Assembly (NCBI GenBank): GCA_013420905.1
Contig: JAAXNY010000011.1
Coordinates: 496,001 to 560,000, forward strand
Direction of reading: 5' to 3'
Source of the DNA: Collybia mongolica
Taxonomy: Eukaryota > Basidiomycota > Agaricomycetes > Agaricales > Clitocybaceae
Length of the DNA stretch: 64,000 bases
Under the pieces are notes generated by a model. It was given only the letters and a program-made list of their open reading frames with translations. It ran no database searches and was not told the DNA's origin. Made by a program: the position numbers and the translations under genes. Position 1 is the first letter of the stretch; each line of letters begins with the position of its first letter. Shown here piece after piece: positions 35,089 to 46,262 of this stretch.

Positions 35089-36954
35089 ATGGCCGACGTC
35101 GTTACGGAGGATGTGAAGATGACCGAAGGCGGGGCCCCGATAGCTGAGGGATCGACGGCGGAGAAAGCAGGAGATGCAGATGTGAAGATGTCAGATGGTG
35201 ATGATAAAGAGAAAATGCTGAAGGCGGCAAAACAGAGTGAGTCCTAATGCACCTCGCAGCCGTAGCCCTACCGAAGCTTGACCTCATTTCAGTTGAGTTC
35301 TACTTCGCCGATTCCAACCTGCCTTACGACAAGTGAGTTGGAAGGTGATTTGTGCAACCAATGGGCTAAATAGCCCACAGGTTCATGTGGACGTTATACA
35401 CCAAAGATCCTGAACATTGGGTGCCTGTGCAAACAGTCTCGTCGTTCAAGCGCATGCGCGAATTTGCATCCCAGGGCGTCGAATGGGTTGCGAAGGCTCT
35501 TCGCCTCAGTGAAGAGCTTGAGGTGGATGAAACGGGAACCAATGTCCGACGTCGGACAGAGGTTCAAGAACCTAAGGGTCAATTTGAGAGGAGCGTCTAC
35601 GCTGTATGCTTCCTTTTTCTCTTTTTCTTGAACTGGTACCTTATCGTGTCGTCTTAGAAAGGCTTTTCCGAGGAAGATTCAACCTTTCAGCTCAAATTGG
35701 AACAATTCTTCGGAACATATGGCAAAACGAACGCTGTGCGTATGAGGCGGGATGAAGATAAGAAGTTCAAGGTGGGGCGTTCCCAAAATCACCGCTTGAT
35801 CTTCCGTTTAATTTTGAGCTAGAACTCTGTATTTGCTGAGTTTGCAGATTTCAAAACTGTGGAAGCGTTCTTGAACGCGGACCCCAAACCCTCTTGGGAT
35901 GGTAAAGAATTACTCATCATGACCAAGTCAGTATCTTACCCATACAACTGAATGCCATTTTATTGAAACTTTCCAGGGAGGCATACTGCGACATGAAAAT
36001 CAAAGAAAAGGGTCTTACGGGCAAGGCGGCTAGTAATCGAAGAGATCTCATGTCGCGTTCCCGTGGATTTGACGCATTCCGGGAAATGGCGCGTGCTAAA
36101 GACGGCGGATCGAAGGCTCCAGGCAATAAGTCGACTGAGCCGAAGAAAGACGTGTTCCTGGATTTCATGGGCACTAAGATCTTGATTAACGAAGATGAAG
36201 AGGGGAATGGCACTGTGAAAGCAGAAGATGTGCCATTTGTCAAGGGCGCAACGCTGAAATTCGATGGGTGTGGAGGAGACGTGCAGTGGTCAGAAATCAA
36301 GGTGCGTCAGACGGTGTTCGATGACAAGCCTACTGCTGACCTTTATCCAGGATCCCATCAAGGAAAAGTTCGAACGGGCCCCATTCATCAAATACGCCAG
36401 AGGAGACAACTCTGGACTTGTGGGTTTCCAGAAAGAGCTCTCCGAGGAGGAGATTGCATACATCAAAGAGAACATCAAGACCATCAACTCTAACACAGTG
36501 ACGTGGTCGGTTCCTGAAGGTTCGTACCGTCCATATACCCTCTCAGCTTAACGTGACTAAATTTTCGTTTCATGTAGAGTCGGAGGAAAAAGATTTCCAG
36601 ATCGAGCGTGCGCAAATAGCTGCCAAGGCAGCATTCGGCTTTTCGGGGCGCAGCAAGGATGGTGGTCGTGGTGGTCGTGGTGGACGAGGAGGTCGTGGTC
36701 GAGGTGGTCGTGATGGTGGTCGTGGTAGGGGACGAGGAGGCCGTGGTGGCCGTGGCGGTGGTCGTGGCGCTCAGGGGGATCGTAACGGCAACAGCAATGG
36801 CAAAGACAAAGACGGCGGCGAGGAGGCTACTGGTGAAAAAAGAAAACGGGCCGTAGAGCCCGATGGTGGTCCCGACGTCGGCTTGAGGGGCAACGCCGCA
36901 CCACCTGTACTTCAGAGCGCAAAGAAGGTGAAAACCGATGGGGATTCGTCATGA
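35089..36954 (+). CDS. La protein (RNA polymerase III transcript-binding)
   Basis: ATG at 35,089 (MADVVTEDVKMTEG). La motif: FYFADSNLPYDKFMWTLYT...VSSFKRMREFAS. It is followed by an RRM (SVYAKGFSEEDSTFQ; FGTYGKTNAVRMRR; SVFAEFADFKTVEAFL), then a second, atypical RRM (VFLDFMGTKILI; GATLKFDGCGGDVQWSEIK; FIKYARGDNSGLVGF). A long RGG/GRGGR tract (36,655-36,780) and a basic tail ending KKVKTDGDSS follow. La binds the 3' UUU-OH of nascent Pol III transcripts and protects pre-tRNAs; it is nuclear. About seven short introns. The RGG box is longer than in yeast Lhp1, and its GGTCGT repeats could vary in number. Confidence 0.9.
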
Positions 36955-37367
36955 CGCTCTTGACCACCTAAGAAAACTGTTTGCCCGTTGCATTTCCAAC
37001 GAAAACATCTCAGACTCGATGTACAACCCTGACAATACCAATATGGTGTGTTCTTGTACTTGTAACCAGTTGTCGTTGGGTATTCGTATCGTATCAAATA
37101 GCATGCATGTACTGTATTCTGATTCTCCTCAAATCCAAATCGTTGATAAGAATTTAGGAAAATAACAGTCCATGAGCTCCGCAAATATAAACGTAAGAAG
37201 GTAAATGTAGTGTATGAGGCAAAGACGGTACACGTATCTGTATTCTAGATATCGTAAAACAGGCCTGCTAGCAGGACGCAGTACAACAAACAATGTAGCG
37301 AGTGGAAGGTTTTTTTGAAACATGATAATACGAACTCCAAATTGTCTGATATTGTTCGAAAACAACC

Positions 37368-39836
37368 TCAACGGACCAATGCTCTCCCAACAACAAACGC
37401 ACCAGACACTAAGGCAGCCATGACCACAACGCCCGGGAGTGCCTGGGTTAAACTGGAAGCGGCACTGACACTTCCGTGACTAGTGCTGCCAAGCTTTTGT
37501 CCCATGCCACTGTGGCCATTAGAGGTGGCAAGGACGGCTGGGTCAATCGTGACGGTGTTGATCGTCTTGGTCTGTGCGGTAGTGGGGAAAGTCGTTGAGG
37601 GTGCACCGTCATTTTCCGTGAACGCATCGTCGTTGAGGAAGACGAGGGCAAATCCGGGTGCAGGTACTTTGACTGCGCAGGTGTTGGCTGTCTGATCACA
37701 TTGCACTGTGGTAATATTCTCTGTTCCCATTAGGCGCCCGTCAGACTGGAAGATCCCACCAAACGTCTGCGGAAGAAGTCCAATTCCAATGAGTGAATAT
37801 GAATTGTAGGTGTATGCGGGACACGTACCTGGCCAGCCCATGTGAAGTTGCCTTTCTGCGACACAGATGATGCTAGTAGATATCTGGAAGATGTATGAGC
37901 GTCGATTGCATAAGCGTGAGAGTTGATACTTACTTGACTTTGACCTGTGCGGGTGTTGCGTTGGCTTGACCAATGTTTCCACCTCCGACGGCAATGGAAA
38001 CTGTCAGATCACTCGTACCACTAGGATCCGTGACGAAGTTGAAAAGGGCAACACGGACTGGGTTTCCGTTCTCGTAGATACCGTAGCCCGGGGTGTATAT
38101 ATTTCCATCATTCACATTGAGGTCCAAGACCTGGGAAGCGTTGGATGCGCCCAACGTCTCAGCTGTCACAAGTGCCGAATAGTAGATTGGTCCAACGGTC
38201 CATTGACGGAAAGTCGATTGATTAGTGGGAGGAGCTATGATTCCTGAGGGTAAGGAGATGGCAAACAATTGCATTTAGGCAGCATACTCACAAGTAAAGG
38301 GCTGTCAACGATATATCAGCGATGCTTCATACCAATATAATAATCAAAACCTACATTGTAGAAAACATTCTGCCCACCAACGTGCATGAGTGCTCCCGAG
38401 AAGTTTGAATGGGCCATTTGCAAAGCATAGTCAAGGCCCCACAGTGCTGCGCCGAACGAATCACTGATCCCAGCAAACCCACCGCATGAGGCAGTGTTGG
38501 TCTCGAACATAAGGAGCTGCTTGTTTTTGGTCTGGGCGTATGCAGTAGAGTTGAGGTATGGTGCAACTATATTTTTTCCCGCAGTATGATCAAGGAACGA
38601 TGGGAAGGTTTCTTGGGGGTCGTGTAAGGTGCCGACACCGAATTGAGCTGCGCAGTTGTCTGTAGGGTAACTATTTCTTCTTGTCAGCGCAGAAAATACA
38701 AATGAGATCGAAAGGAGCGTACTGTTCGACGGCGAGGTAAGCAAGGTTGGCGTTGAACGTGTCGACGAATCCCAAGTCCCAAATTTGCTCAGGATGCCAA
38801 TCACCAGTAGCGAGATTCGGCCCGATAAGCAGACCACGGTTGATGGCATGGGCATCGCCAGACATAGCATTTACAAGATTAGAGAACTCGCCAATGTAGT
38901 CCCCAGGCTGATACGTCGCCGGTCGGTGACCATGGCGTGCGTACAGATCTGGCTCGTTGCCTGCCTGAAGGCCAATGAGGTAGTCGCCGAGAATCTCTTG
39001 TCCCTTCTCCGCAATTCCAAGACGGAAATTTGAGGAATCATTAAATGGAATGCCTACAAAGTTCGAGGACGAGGAGGGGTGAGAATGAGCGGAACAGTAT
39101 CTTGCGATTACTTACCCAGGAACCACCGGACATTGACGAACGAGGAGATGTTGCGCATCATGTATAGGAGCTCCGGAGTGAATACAAGTGGAGGCGTTAG
39201 CGTCTAGGGTCACACTTAGCAGAATAAACGTTGAGAAAGAACTAGAAGCTAACCGGGTTGGATGCTCCGGTAATATCCTTCTCCAGAATCCTGCCATCCG
39301 GTGTGCTGTCGACGAGCACGGCCGTTTCTTGAGTATTACCGCCTACACGGATGTTGACCCTACCCGCACGCTGCTGGATATTGGCCATTAGGTTGAGGAA
39401 TGGAACTTGTATGAACGTTCTGCAATGATGTCAGCAAATCCTCCACATATCCCAGCCACTAGAACTGACGAGTTTCTGCCCACTATCCAACAAGGGTTAG
39501 TCTGAAGCTGAGACTAGTGGAGACTTGGTACGTACAGACTTGATTCGCCACGGACATTTCTATGGAAAACCCAAAGAACGAGCCAGACTGTTTTATCGAG
39601 ACACCAGGGGTTCCACCATTCTGCAGTTGGACGGTGAATTGTAGATTCAATGGGCTCGGGACCGGTGGAGGGTTCAAAATCGTTGGGTTGTACGCTGCTG
39701 CACCCGTGTAGTTGGCAGCGTCCGCTGTTACCGTCGCTGAGGCACCAAGGGGCTCTTGTCCTTGTGGGTAGTAGACTGTAACTGACGTAGCGGCTTGGAA
39801 GAAAATGCCAAGCATCAGGGTTGATATTAGGCGCAT
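37368..39836 (-). CDS. GH79-type glycoside hydrolase with C-terminal anchor signal
   Basis: ATG at 39,834-39,836 begins a signal peptide (MRLISTLMLGIFFQAATS). The exons then show FFGFSIEMSVANQV, RAGRVNIRVGGNTQETA, LIGLQAGNEPDLYARHGHRP (general acid/base Glu in GNEPD), QLLMFETNTASCGGFAG (nucleophile Glu) and ALMHVGGQNVFYN. A beta-sandwich region follows (FRQWTVGPIYYSALVTAE), as in GH79 C-terminal domains. The C-terminus is a Ser/Thr stretch and a hydrophobic segment (LPGVVVMAALVSGAFVV), pointing to a GPI or membrane anchor. Enzymes of this family release glucuronic acid from arabinogalactan or other glycans outside the cell. About nine introns. The catalytic residues are present, so it is likely functional. 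Confidence 0.85.
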
Positions 39837-40178
39837 TTTTCCAAGGAATTTCGCCAAGAAGTGGCCAAGCTGATCGATTCTTTCAACAACCACACAAATT
39901 TCAAAGCGAAACAAACCGGTTTCTGACCCTTTGGATGAAACAAAGGAACGATAAATGAAGGAAGATATAATGAAGAAGGAATCTGTTGGGGCCCACCAGG
40001 CGCAGCACCATGGTGACACTAGGCCTTGTGGACAATCACGTGGCTCAGGAGCACTGAATCCTAATAATGCACACCAAGTCCATGAACCATCAATCGCCGC
40101 CGCAACGCCTGCGAGGAAGGTCGAGGAGAACCTACCTCACTTGAAAGGACTGGTGTCTCGCCATATCACCACAGTTAA

Positions 40179-42374
40179 ATGGAAGTGCCCAAACCACTAC
40201 AAAGTGAACCCGGGAACCCCGCCGCAGAACTACAGACATGGCGTCAGAAATGCGAGCACCAAGCCACTTTAATATCACGGCTTGGAGAAGAAAACGACAG
40301 CCTGCGGAGTGAACGAAAGACATACATGGATAAGCTCAAAGAAAAACGGGGAGAGCTCGCTTCGTTACAAGGGAAATTGGATGACGCAGCTAGTGAAGTT
40401 GCTGATCTGAAACGAGCGTTGATCCGTGCCCAAGATGCAGCCTCACAGCATCACCACGACACACCACAACGACCGGGCCCCCAGGTGCGATGTAATTAGA
40501 ATATCCACACCTACGGTACCTCATTCTCCTGATTAGATACCTTTAACACCACCTCCTTCAGCTTCTGTGAAACCACATCTCACAATCACAGCCGAAGATG
40601 ATGAGATCCAGTACCTAGGGAGCTCAAGTCCGGGAGATATGTCCGAGGTAAATAATATTGAACAAGACAGCATTATCAAGCTCAATACACAAATCCAGCT
40701 TGACCCGACGCAACACACTGAAGCGAACAACCCGACGCCGCCAAAAGGAGTGACGGTGAAGACTTTAAAGCGGCAGCCAACACCGCGGATGGTTGCGTTT
40801 GTCAGTTTACCACCTCGCTCATCAAAGGTCAAGCACATGCTTGAACGCACAGAACCCAAAGAAACTCAGACAACAGAGACACCGACCGATGATTCCATCC
40901 CATCTCCTAAACGCCGTAAGGTGGAAGCAGCAGCCTTAATAGAGCACGTCAGAGTAAGTTATAGATTAGGACGTGAACGCTTTTTTGCAGACTACTTGTC
41001 ATAAAAAGGATCCGGGTCACAAGTTCAAGACCCCTCTTCCCAGGCAACCTGCTGGCATGAATGTGGCTTCGCGTCTTGAAATATTACCCGCTACTGCTAA
41101 CACTAACACGAGCCCAATCACATCACCTTCGGGCTCGAGTAGACCCAGAATCAGACTTACTTTATTACCAGTGCGTGAACTTACATCTATCTAACGCTCG
41201 TTAATAAATAAAACAAACTTCGCATCGCAGCCCAAAGACCAGTCGAAACCCGAGGTCAAACCCAAGCTGAAGATCGAAGCGTTTATAGTCCCACCTTTAA
41301 TTGTATCCGAACACCTAAATTCGTGCAAACCACTCTACATCAGCCCTCGGCCCCACGAGGTATACGTGCCACGAAGGTTCATACGCGCAACCTACGGTGG
41401 AAACGATCGTCTCCTTGTCCAAAAAATCAAACCTCATCGCAACCCGTCCGGACCCACGGAAAGACGCTTAATGTTTCCAATGTTTGACATGAACCCCTCG
41501 ATGCCGTCCAAACCGGGGGAACCCGGTTTGATGTATGGTTCTCGACTCGACCTTACGAAGGAATCCCCGCACTCGTTATTTTCGAGCGATCTGGGAAGCA
41601 AGAAAGCCGTATGGATGTACTTAGGAGAGTACGAAAGCACAAGGTGTGGTACGATGAGTGCCAGCTTGTTTAAGAGCCAGCGGCCAGAGGTACTATTCTA
41701 CCACCTATCGAATTTCTGTTTCGTTTTTTTCATGATTGACATAGGTGAAGAAAGCATGGGGAACGCAGATTCGAGACGGAAAACAGTGGGATATATACGT
41801 CGCAATGCGGGCTCGCATCGCATTACGCAAGGCAAAGCTTGGGGTTGCAGTGGATAAAGTCAGCGAAGAGATGGCAAAGATCAAGAACAACAACGGACGG
41901 TCAGTCAGCGTCGAAGACATCGTTGCTGCCTTTGAAAGCGGTGCAGAGGTACGGCATTCTTACTGCCCGAAGTATGTGATCGTGGCATTTACACTATAGC
42001 AGGGGGTAGATATCATAAAGATGCAGTGCGTTGCGTATGATCACACATTCGCCAACAACCTCGAGACAAATATCAACGTCTGGAACACGCCGGCCGCACG
42101 TACACAGCGGCAGTTGCTGAAAGGCAGAAGGAGAGCTCTTCGAGGTCATCGAAATACAGATGGCACTGGTGCGCCGGGTGGCGACACTAGCCCCGGCCAA
42201 CATACAGATCTCGAAAATCATAACCCTAGGACACAGAATATACGCGACTCAGCTATCAGAGTTGGGAACCATTCCGCACCTAACGGCGAAGAGATTGGGG
42301 ATAGCTTTGATGATGCTTTTGATTCTGACTTGACAGAGTATGATTATGCGAGCAGTCTTTCCGTTGAATACTAG
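40179..42374 (+). CDS. DUF6697-like protein with N-terminal coiled coil
   Basis: Six exons (40,179-40,484; 40,537-40,951; about 40,991-41,172; about 41,232-41,692; 41,745-41,949; about 42,001-42,374). The first 100 residues form a coiled coil (QKCEHQATLISRLGEEN...). A disordered, basic middle contains a nuclear-localisation-like SPKRRKVE. The conserved part reads YVPRRFIRATYGGNDRLLVQ, FPMFDMNPSMPSKPGEPGLM, WMYLGEYESTRCGTMS, WDIYVAMRARIALRKAKLGV and MQCVAYDHTFANNLE. I recall this pattern from the Agaricomycete-specific DUF6697 domain, whose function is unknown. The acidic tail ends EYDYASSLSVEY. A nuclear role is inferred only from the basic stretch. Confidence 0.8.
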
Positions 42375-43026
42375 GTATAGATCTCGGACTGGTATGGAGC
42401 TTTACATTAATTTAGGTCTTGACTTTGAGTTGTAATGGCTTTGAATGCGACAGCGAATTGTACATGTACCAACAGTGGATGCATCGCCAAACAGGAATAT
42501 TCCCTACATTATTTAGACCGACCCCTATCAAACGAGAATCAAAGGACGTTATTCTTGCAGTGCACAATAGTAACACTTCGCATCAGATTTCATATCCCAG
42601 GCCTCGCTCAGACTTGAGATTGAAAACCTGATGATTGATATTGAGAAACAAACATTTCCTAGAGTCAATTTCGTTTATCCTCGCATTCTAAAGGTGTGGA
42701 CCTGTTATACATGCTTTTGTCCTCTTGCTTGCAAACCACTCAACCATGTCATCTATAGATTTTATTAAATTTCTATAAAGGGGGCCTGACTCCGCCACCT
42801 TCTCTGGGACAATTGGAGTTATAAAGGTATCTGCTCCAAATGTCTGGAGGCTACTCCTTGGCCTTGCCTATACCGCAAAGCAAGCAGTACTGAATACTTG
42901 TTTTGGTGGAGTTAGATTTATTTTTGGTGAAGACAGCAAGTGTCTTATGCCTTCCTTTGGAAAGTGTGCGTAATGTATTATGATGCTTAATGTCAGCATA
43001 GTGCTCGACTGTCCATGGTCCAGTCC
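42375..43026. other. Transition from gene space to repeat DNA
   Basis: No gene recognised. CpG content drops from about 42,690 on, marking the left border of the repeat-rich third of the window. Confidence 0.4.
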
Positions 43027-44178
43027 CTTGTGGATCACACCACAGATTGGCTATCCACAGTTACTGGTTGATTTTAATGCTGAACTGTAGATAACAGCAG
43101 ATTTTAGTCAATTTGCTGCTCCTCCAGACTGCTCCTGCTCTCTTGTGGTTCTGTTTGTACCAGGCTTGTTACAATCCCATAAGTAGTTTTACAATATGAT
43201 GTGCATATACTTGGTTGTCATTGGCACAAAAATTTGTAAAGGAAATACTATAAATGGTAAAAAGGGTGAGCTCACCAAGCTCAAAGCCCTGAGCATTGTT
43301 AGGCACATGCCAACCTAAGGTTTGATGTCTCACATAACAAATACTAATGCAGTGATGGCAGACATTACCTGTGATTTATTCCAATTATTATTTAGGTGAT
43401 ATTATTCAAAATATTCTATAAAAATATTAATAAGCCTGTGGTCCTGCAGGCATCTGCAGATTTATCTGCATCCATATCTGGTGGATGGTTGATCTGCAGG
43501 TCAGGTGGCAGGCTGGATATGGATAGACCTGTGCTAGGGCTTAGGTCTGGGCTAGGTCTGACCTATTTTTTCTGGACCTGGCCCTACACTATCTCCCAAT
43601 GAATTATCCTAGTGTTTTCACTCCTTGCACATCTGGATCATCAGAGATTAAGTGATATTAAGCCCTAGCACAGGTCTATCCATATCTGGCCCACCACCCA
43701 ACCTGCAGATCAGCCACCTGCCAGATATGGATGCAGATAAATCTGCAGATGCCTGCAGGACCACAGGCTTATTAATATTTTTATAGAATATTTTGAATAA
43801 TATCATCCAAATAATGATTGGAATAAATCACAGGTAGTGTCTGCCATCACTGCATTAGTATTTGTTGTTATGTGAGACATCAAACCTTAGGTTGGCATGT
43901 GCCTAACAATGCTCAGGGCTTTGAGCTTGGTGAGCTCACCCTTTTTACCATTTATAGTATTTCCTTTACAAATTTTTGTGCCAATGACAACCAAGTATAT
44001 GCACATCATATTGTAAAACTACTTATGAGATTGTAACAAGCCTGGTACAAGCAGAACCATGAGAGAGCAGGAGCAGTCTGGAGGAGCAGCAGATTGACTA
44101 AAATCTGTGGTTATCTGTGGTTCAGCACTAAAATCAACCAGTAACTGCAGATAGCTGATCTGTGGCATGATCCACAGG
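43027..44178. repeat. 1.15-kb palindrome: two ~515-bp inverted arms
   Basis: Left arm 43,027-43,541 and right arm about 43,660-44,178 are reverse complements at high identity. Shared stretches include ggtcctgcaggcatctgcag, tggatatggatagacctgtg and ctccagactgctcctgctct. The spacer (about 43,542-43,659) contains sequence also found inverted at 48,311-48,365. There is no coding capacity. It is CpG-poor and probably a foldback-type transposon. Confidence 0.85.
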
Positions 44179-45789
44179 TACAGTTTGCAGATTAGCCAAT
44201 CTGTGCTGGGGCTTAAGTGATATAGCCAATGCTGCACATGTCTGGTCCAAGTTCTATCATGAACATTTCAACTATAAAGCATGGACTACAGAACATCATG
44301 ATAGCATGAAAGCCTGAGGTCATGTGTTATCAACAGGTTATTGGGAGCAGTCACTTCTGCAAGCAGCCAAGTACTAACAAGCCACTGCAAACAGCCACAT
44401 GATGAGCAAGTGAATACTGTTTTGTCATTTTAAAACAAAATCATACAGAAATATATTGTTTTTCCTAAAAACTAATGCAGAATAGAAATACAACTCAGAA
44501 AGTGGAGTATCAAGCCAAAACATATAGATATAAACACTTGGGAACATTTAAAAAAAAAAAAGATCATGTGAATAGTTACTGATTTTTGCAAAGAATTAAA
44601 ATTTTTGGTCCACTGCAAAAGGAATGACCCCATTCTATAAATGGAACTTGGAAAGTGCTATCAGTTTCTGTTCTGAAGCTGCTCAACATCAGGAATTTGA
44701 TCAAAAATCATTGATTACTAATAAATTTGACAAGAAGTTATTATTTCTAGAGGTTTGATCTTGCATTCTCTATTCCCCCACTACTCACCCCTACTATTTG
44801 GTAACACTTTCACCACCTGCCAATATATGAGTCCAACCTGGGTCCAGCCTGAGGACCAGGCCAACACACACAGTAGCCCTGGCCCTGTCCAAAGGGGCTG
44901 GTCCACTCACTCGGGTGGAGTGGGCCAACACACTGTGTGGCAGGTACTCGTTCTTTATTTCTTTTCTTAGGAGAAATAAGTCCATTCCACCTTCAGCAAG
45001 TTGTAAAAATGACTAGAATCAATGTAGATGATAGTTTATAGAGGTCATGTGACCATGGGAAAATGTTACAAAGTAAACAAGCAATGCCTGTGCACAAAGC
45101 CCAATGCCATAGCTTGCCTGGTTATGGAGAAAACACAAAAACCATCAGAACTAACTTTTCCTGGTGATAGGGCCTGAAATTGTTTGCACTTATAAAGTCG
45201 ACAAGTAAGGCTATTAGTATCATTTCTAATAACCAAGTAAACGGTAATAAAGGATTAGAGTCGAGCTCCAAGACGGCTAATCAGAGTGAACTAGTCTAAT
45301 GGATAATACACTATCAGTACAGAGGACTATGAGTACGGTCTATTATTAGTCCTATTCACCATGCCCAGTTACAACCTCGGTGTCTTAGTTCATAAGTAAC
45401 CATTGTAGTATGATATCATTAGTCCGGGGATCATCATTAATAGGAGAAGTAATTGTAAATTTGGGACTTGCACAACCCGATCCTAGTCAGGGGTACTTGG
45501 TGTTAACTACCGGAAGCGACAGGACCCCGTGAATAGCAACCAGGACAATCAGGAGGAGTAAATGACAGTGCCGCGCTGTTTTAAATAACAAAGCGCGCGG
45601 TTGTGACTTGATAAGAGTTTAGCCAGCTCTTTCAATATTTGATAAGTAACCAGTAAACGGCATAATTGGCACGCATGGCGCGCGCGCCAAGTTGTAGAGG
45701 ACGCATCAGCATTGAATACAGATCCTTGGCGCGCAGGAGCGTGGTTCCGTGTAAAATTTACAATTCCGTATGATATTTAGTTTGTACAC

Positions 45790-45797
45790 TATAAATA
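45790..45797 (+). promoter_or_regulatory. TATA box of the LTR-like element
   Basis: tataaata in an otherwise GC-mixed context, about 170 bases before the hairpin array. Confidence 0.45.
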
Positions 45798-45967
45798 GAC
45801 TGTAGATGAGTAGTGCTAAGGCAAGGAATCTTGCCCCCACTTCGCGCTACTATAGAGTATACAAATCACATTTGTTAAAACACTATTGCGTGCCCGAATT
45901 AAGGATCAGATTGCTTCAACGTGTCTTGATTGGAATTGATTGAAGAACCACAGAATTAAAGAAACTT

Positions 45968-46111
45968 AGTTCACTTGGAACTTAGTACCGTATTGTCCGT
46001 TGGAATTACTAGGCACTTGGCCTTAGTGCACTTGGCACTGTATTGTTTGATAAGTCGCTTGGACTTATAGATCCGCTTGGGATCATTAATAATTGAACGT
46101 ACACTTGGTAC
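45968..46111 (+). other. Array of six hairpins with an invariant (A/G)CTTG loop and different stems
   Basis: Seen directly: 45,968-45,982 agttc-acttg-gaact; 46,011-46,023 aggc-acttg-gcct; 46,025-46,039 agtgc-acttg-gcact; 46,050-46,068 ataagtc-gcttg-gacttat; 46,070-46,084 gatcc-gcttg-ggatc; 46,099-46,111 gtac-acttg-gtac. Every copy has C before and G after the loop (C-RCTTG-G). The stems differ but always pair perfectly. Further short inverted repeats follow (caggttt/aaacctg near 46,151-46,166; agtgctt/aagcact 46,242-46,257). Confidence 0.8.
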
Positions 46112-46262
46112 TCAGTCTATTGGATCGAGAGATATTATAAATATACCTAGCAGGTTTTTAAACCTGTGTTGAAGCTTTTGTCTAAAACAAACCTGTTGAG
46201 AGATCATTGAAAAGGGCTTTGGCTAGTACTATTCAAAGCTTAGTGCTTCTAAGCACTTGAAC

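Larger units (their letters stand above)
45175..46262 (+). mobile_element. LTR-like, CpG-rich insertion (possible solo LTR)
   Basis: This stretch is CpG-containing (cgcgcgcgcc near 45,681, aagcgcgcggttg near 45,590) between CpG-poor flanks, so it is a later arrival. It has a promoter-like TATAAATA at 45,790-45,797 and a leader-like region with the hairpin array described below. No ORF, no clear TG...CA ends and no target duplication could be fixed, so a solo LTR is only the best guess. Confidence 0.4.

Noticed and set aside
36655..36780. GGTCGT repeat track as a microsatellite feature
   Set aside because: It is the RGG box of the La protein, in frame and with varied codons.
37368..42374. A carbohydrate or secondary-metabolite gene cluster
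   Set aside because: GH79, MFS and hydrolase genes are interspersed with housekeeping genes (La) and share no visible regulation; no core biosynthetic enzyme is present.
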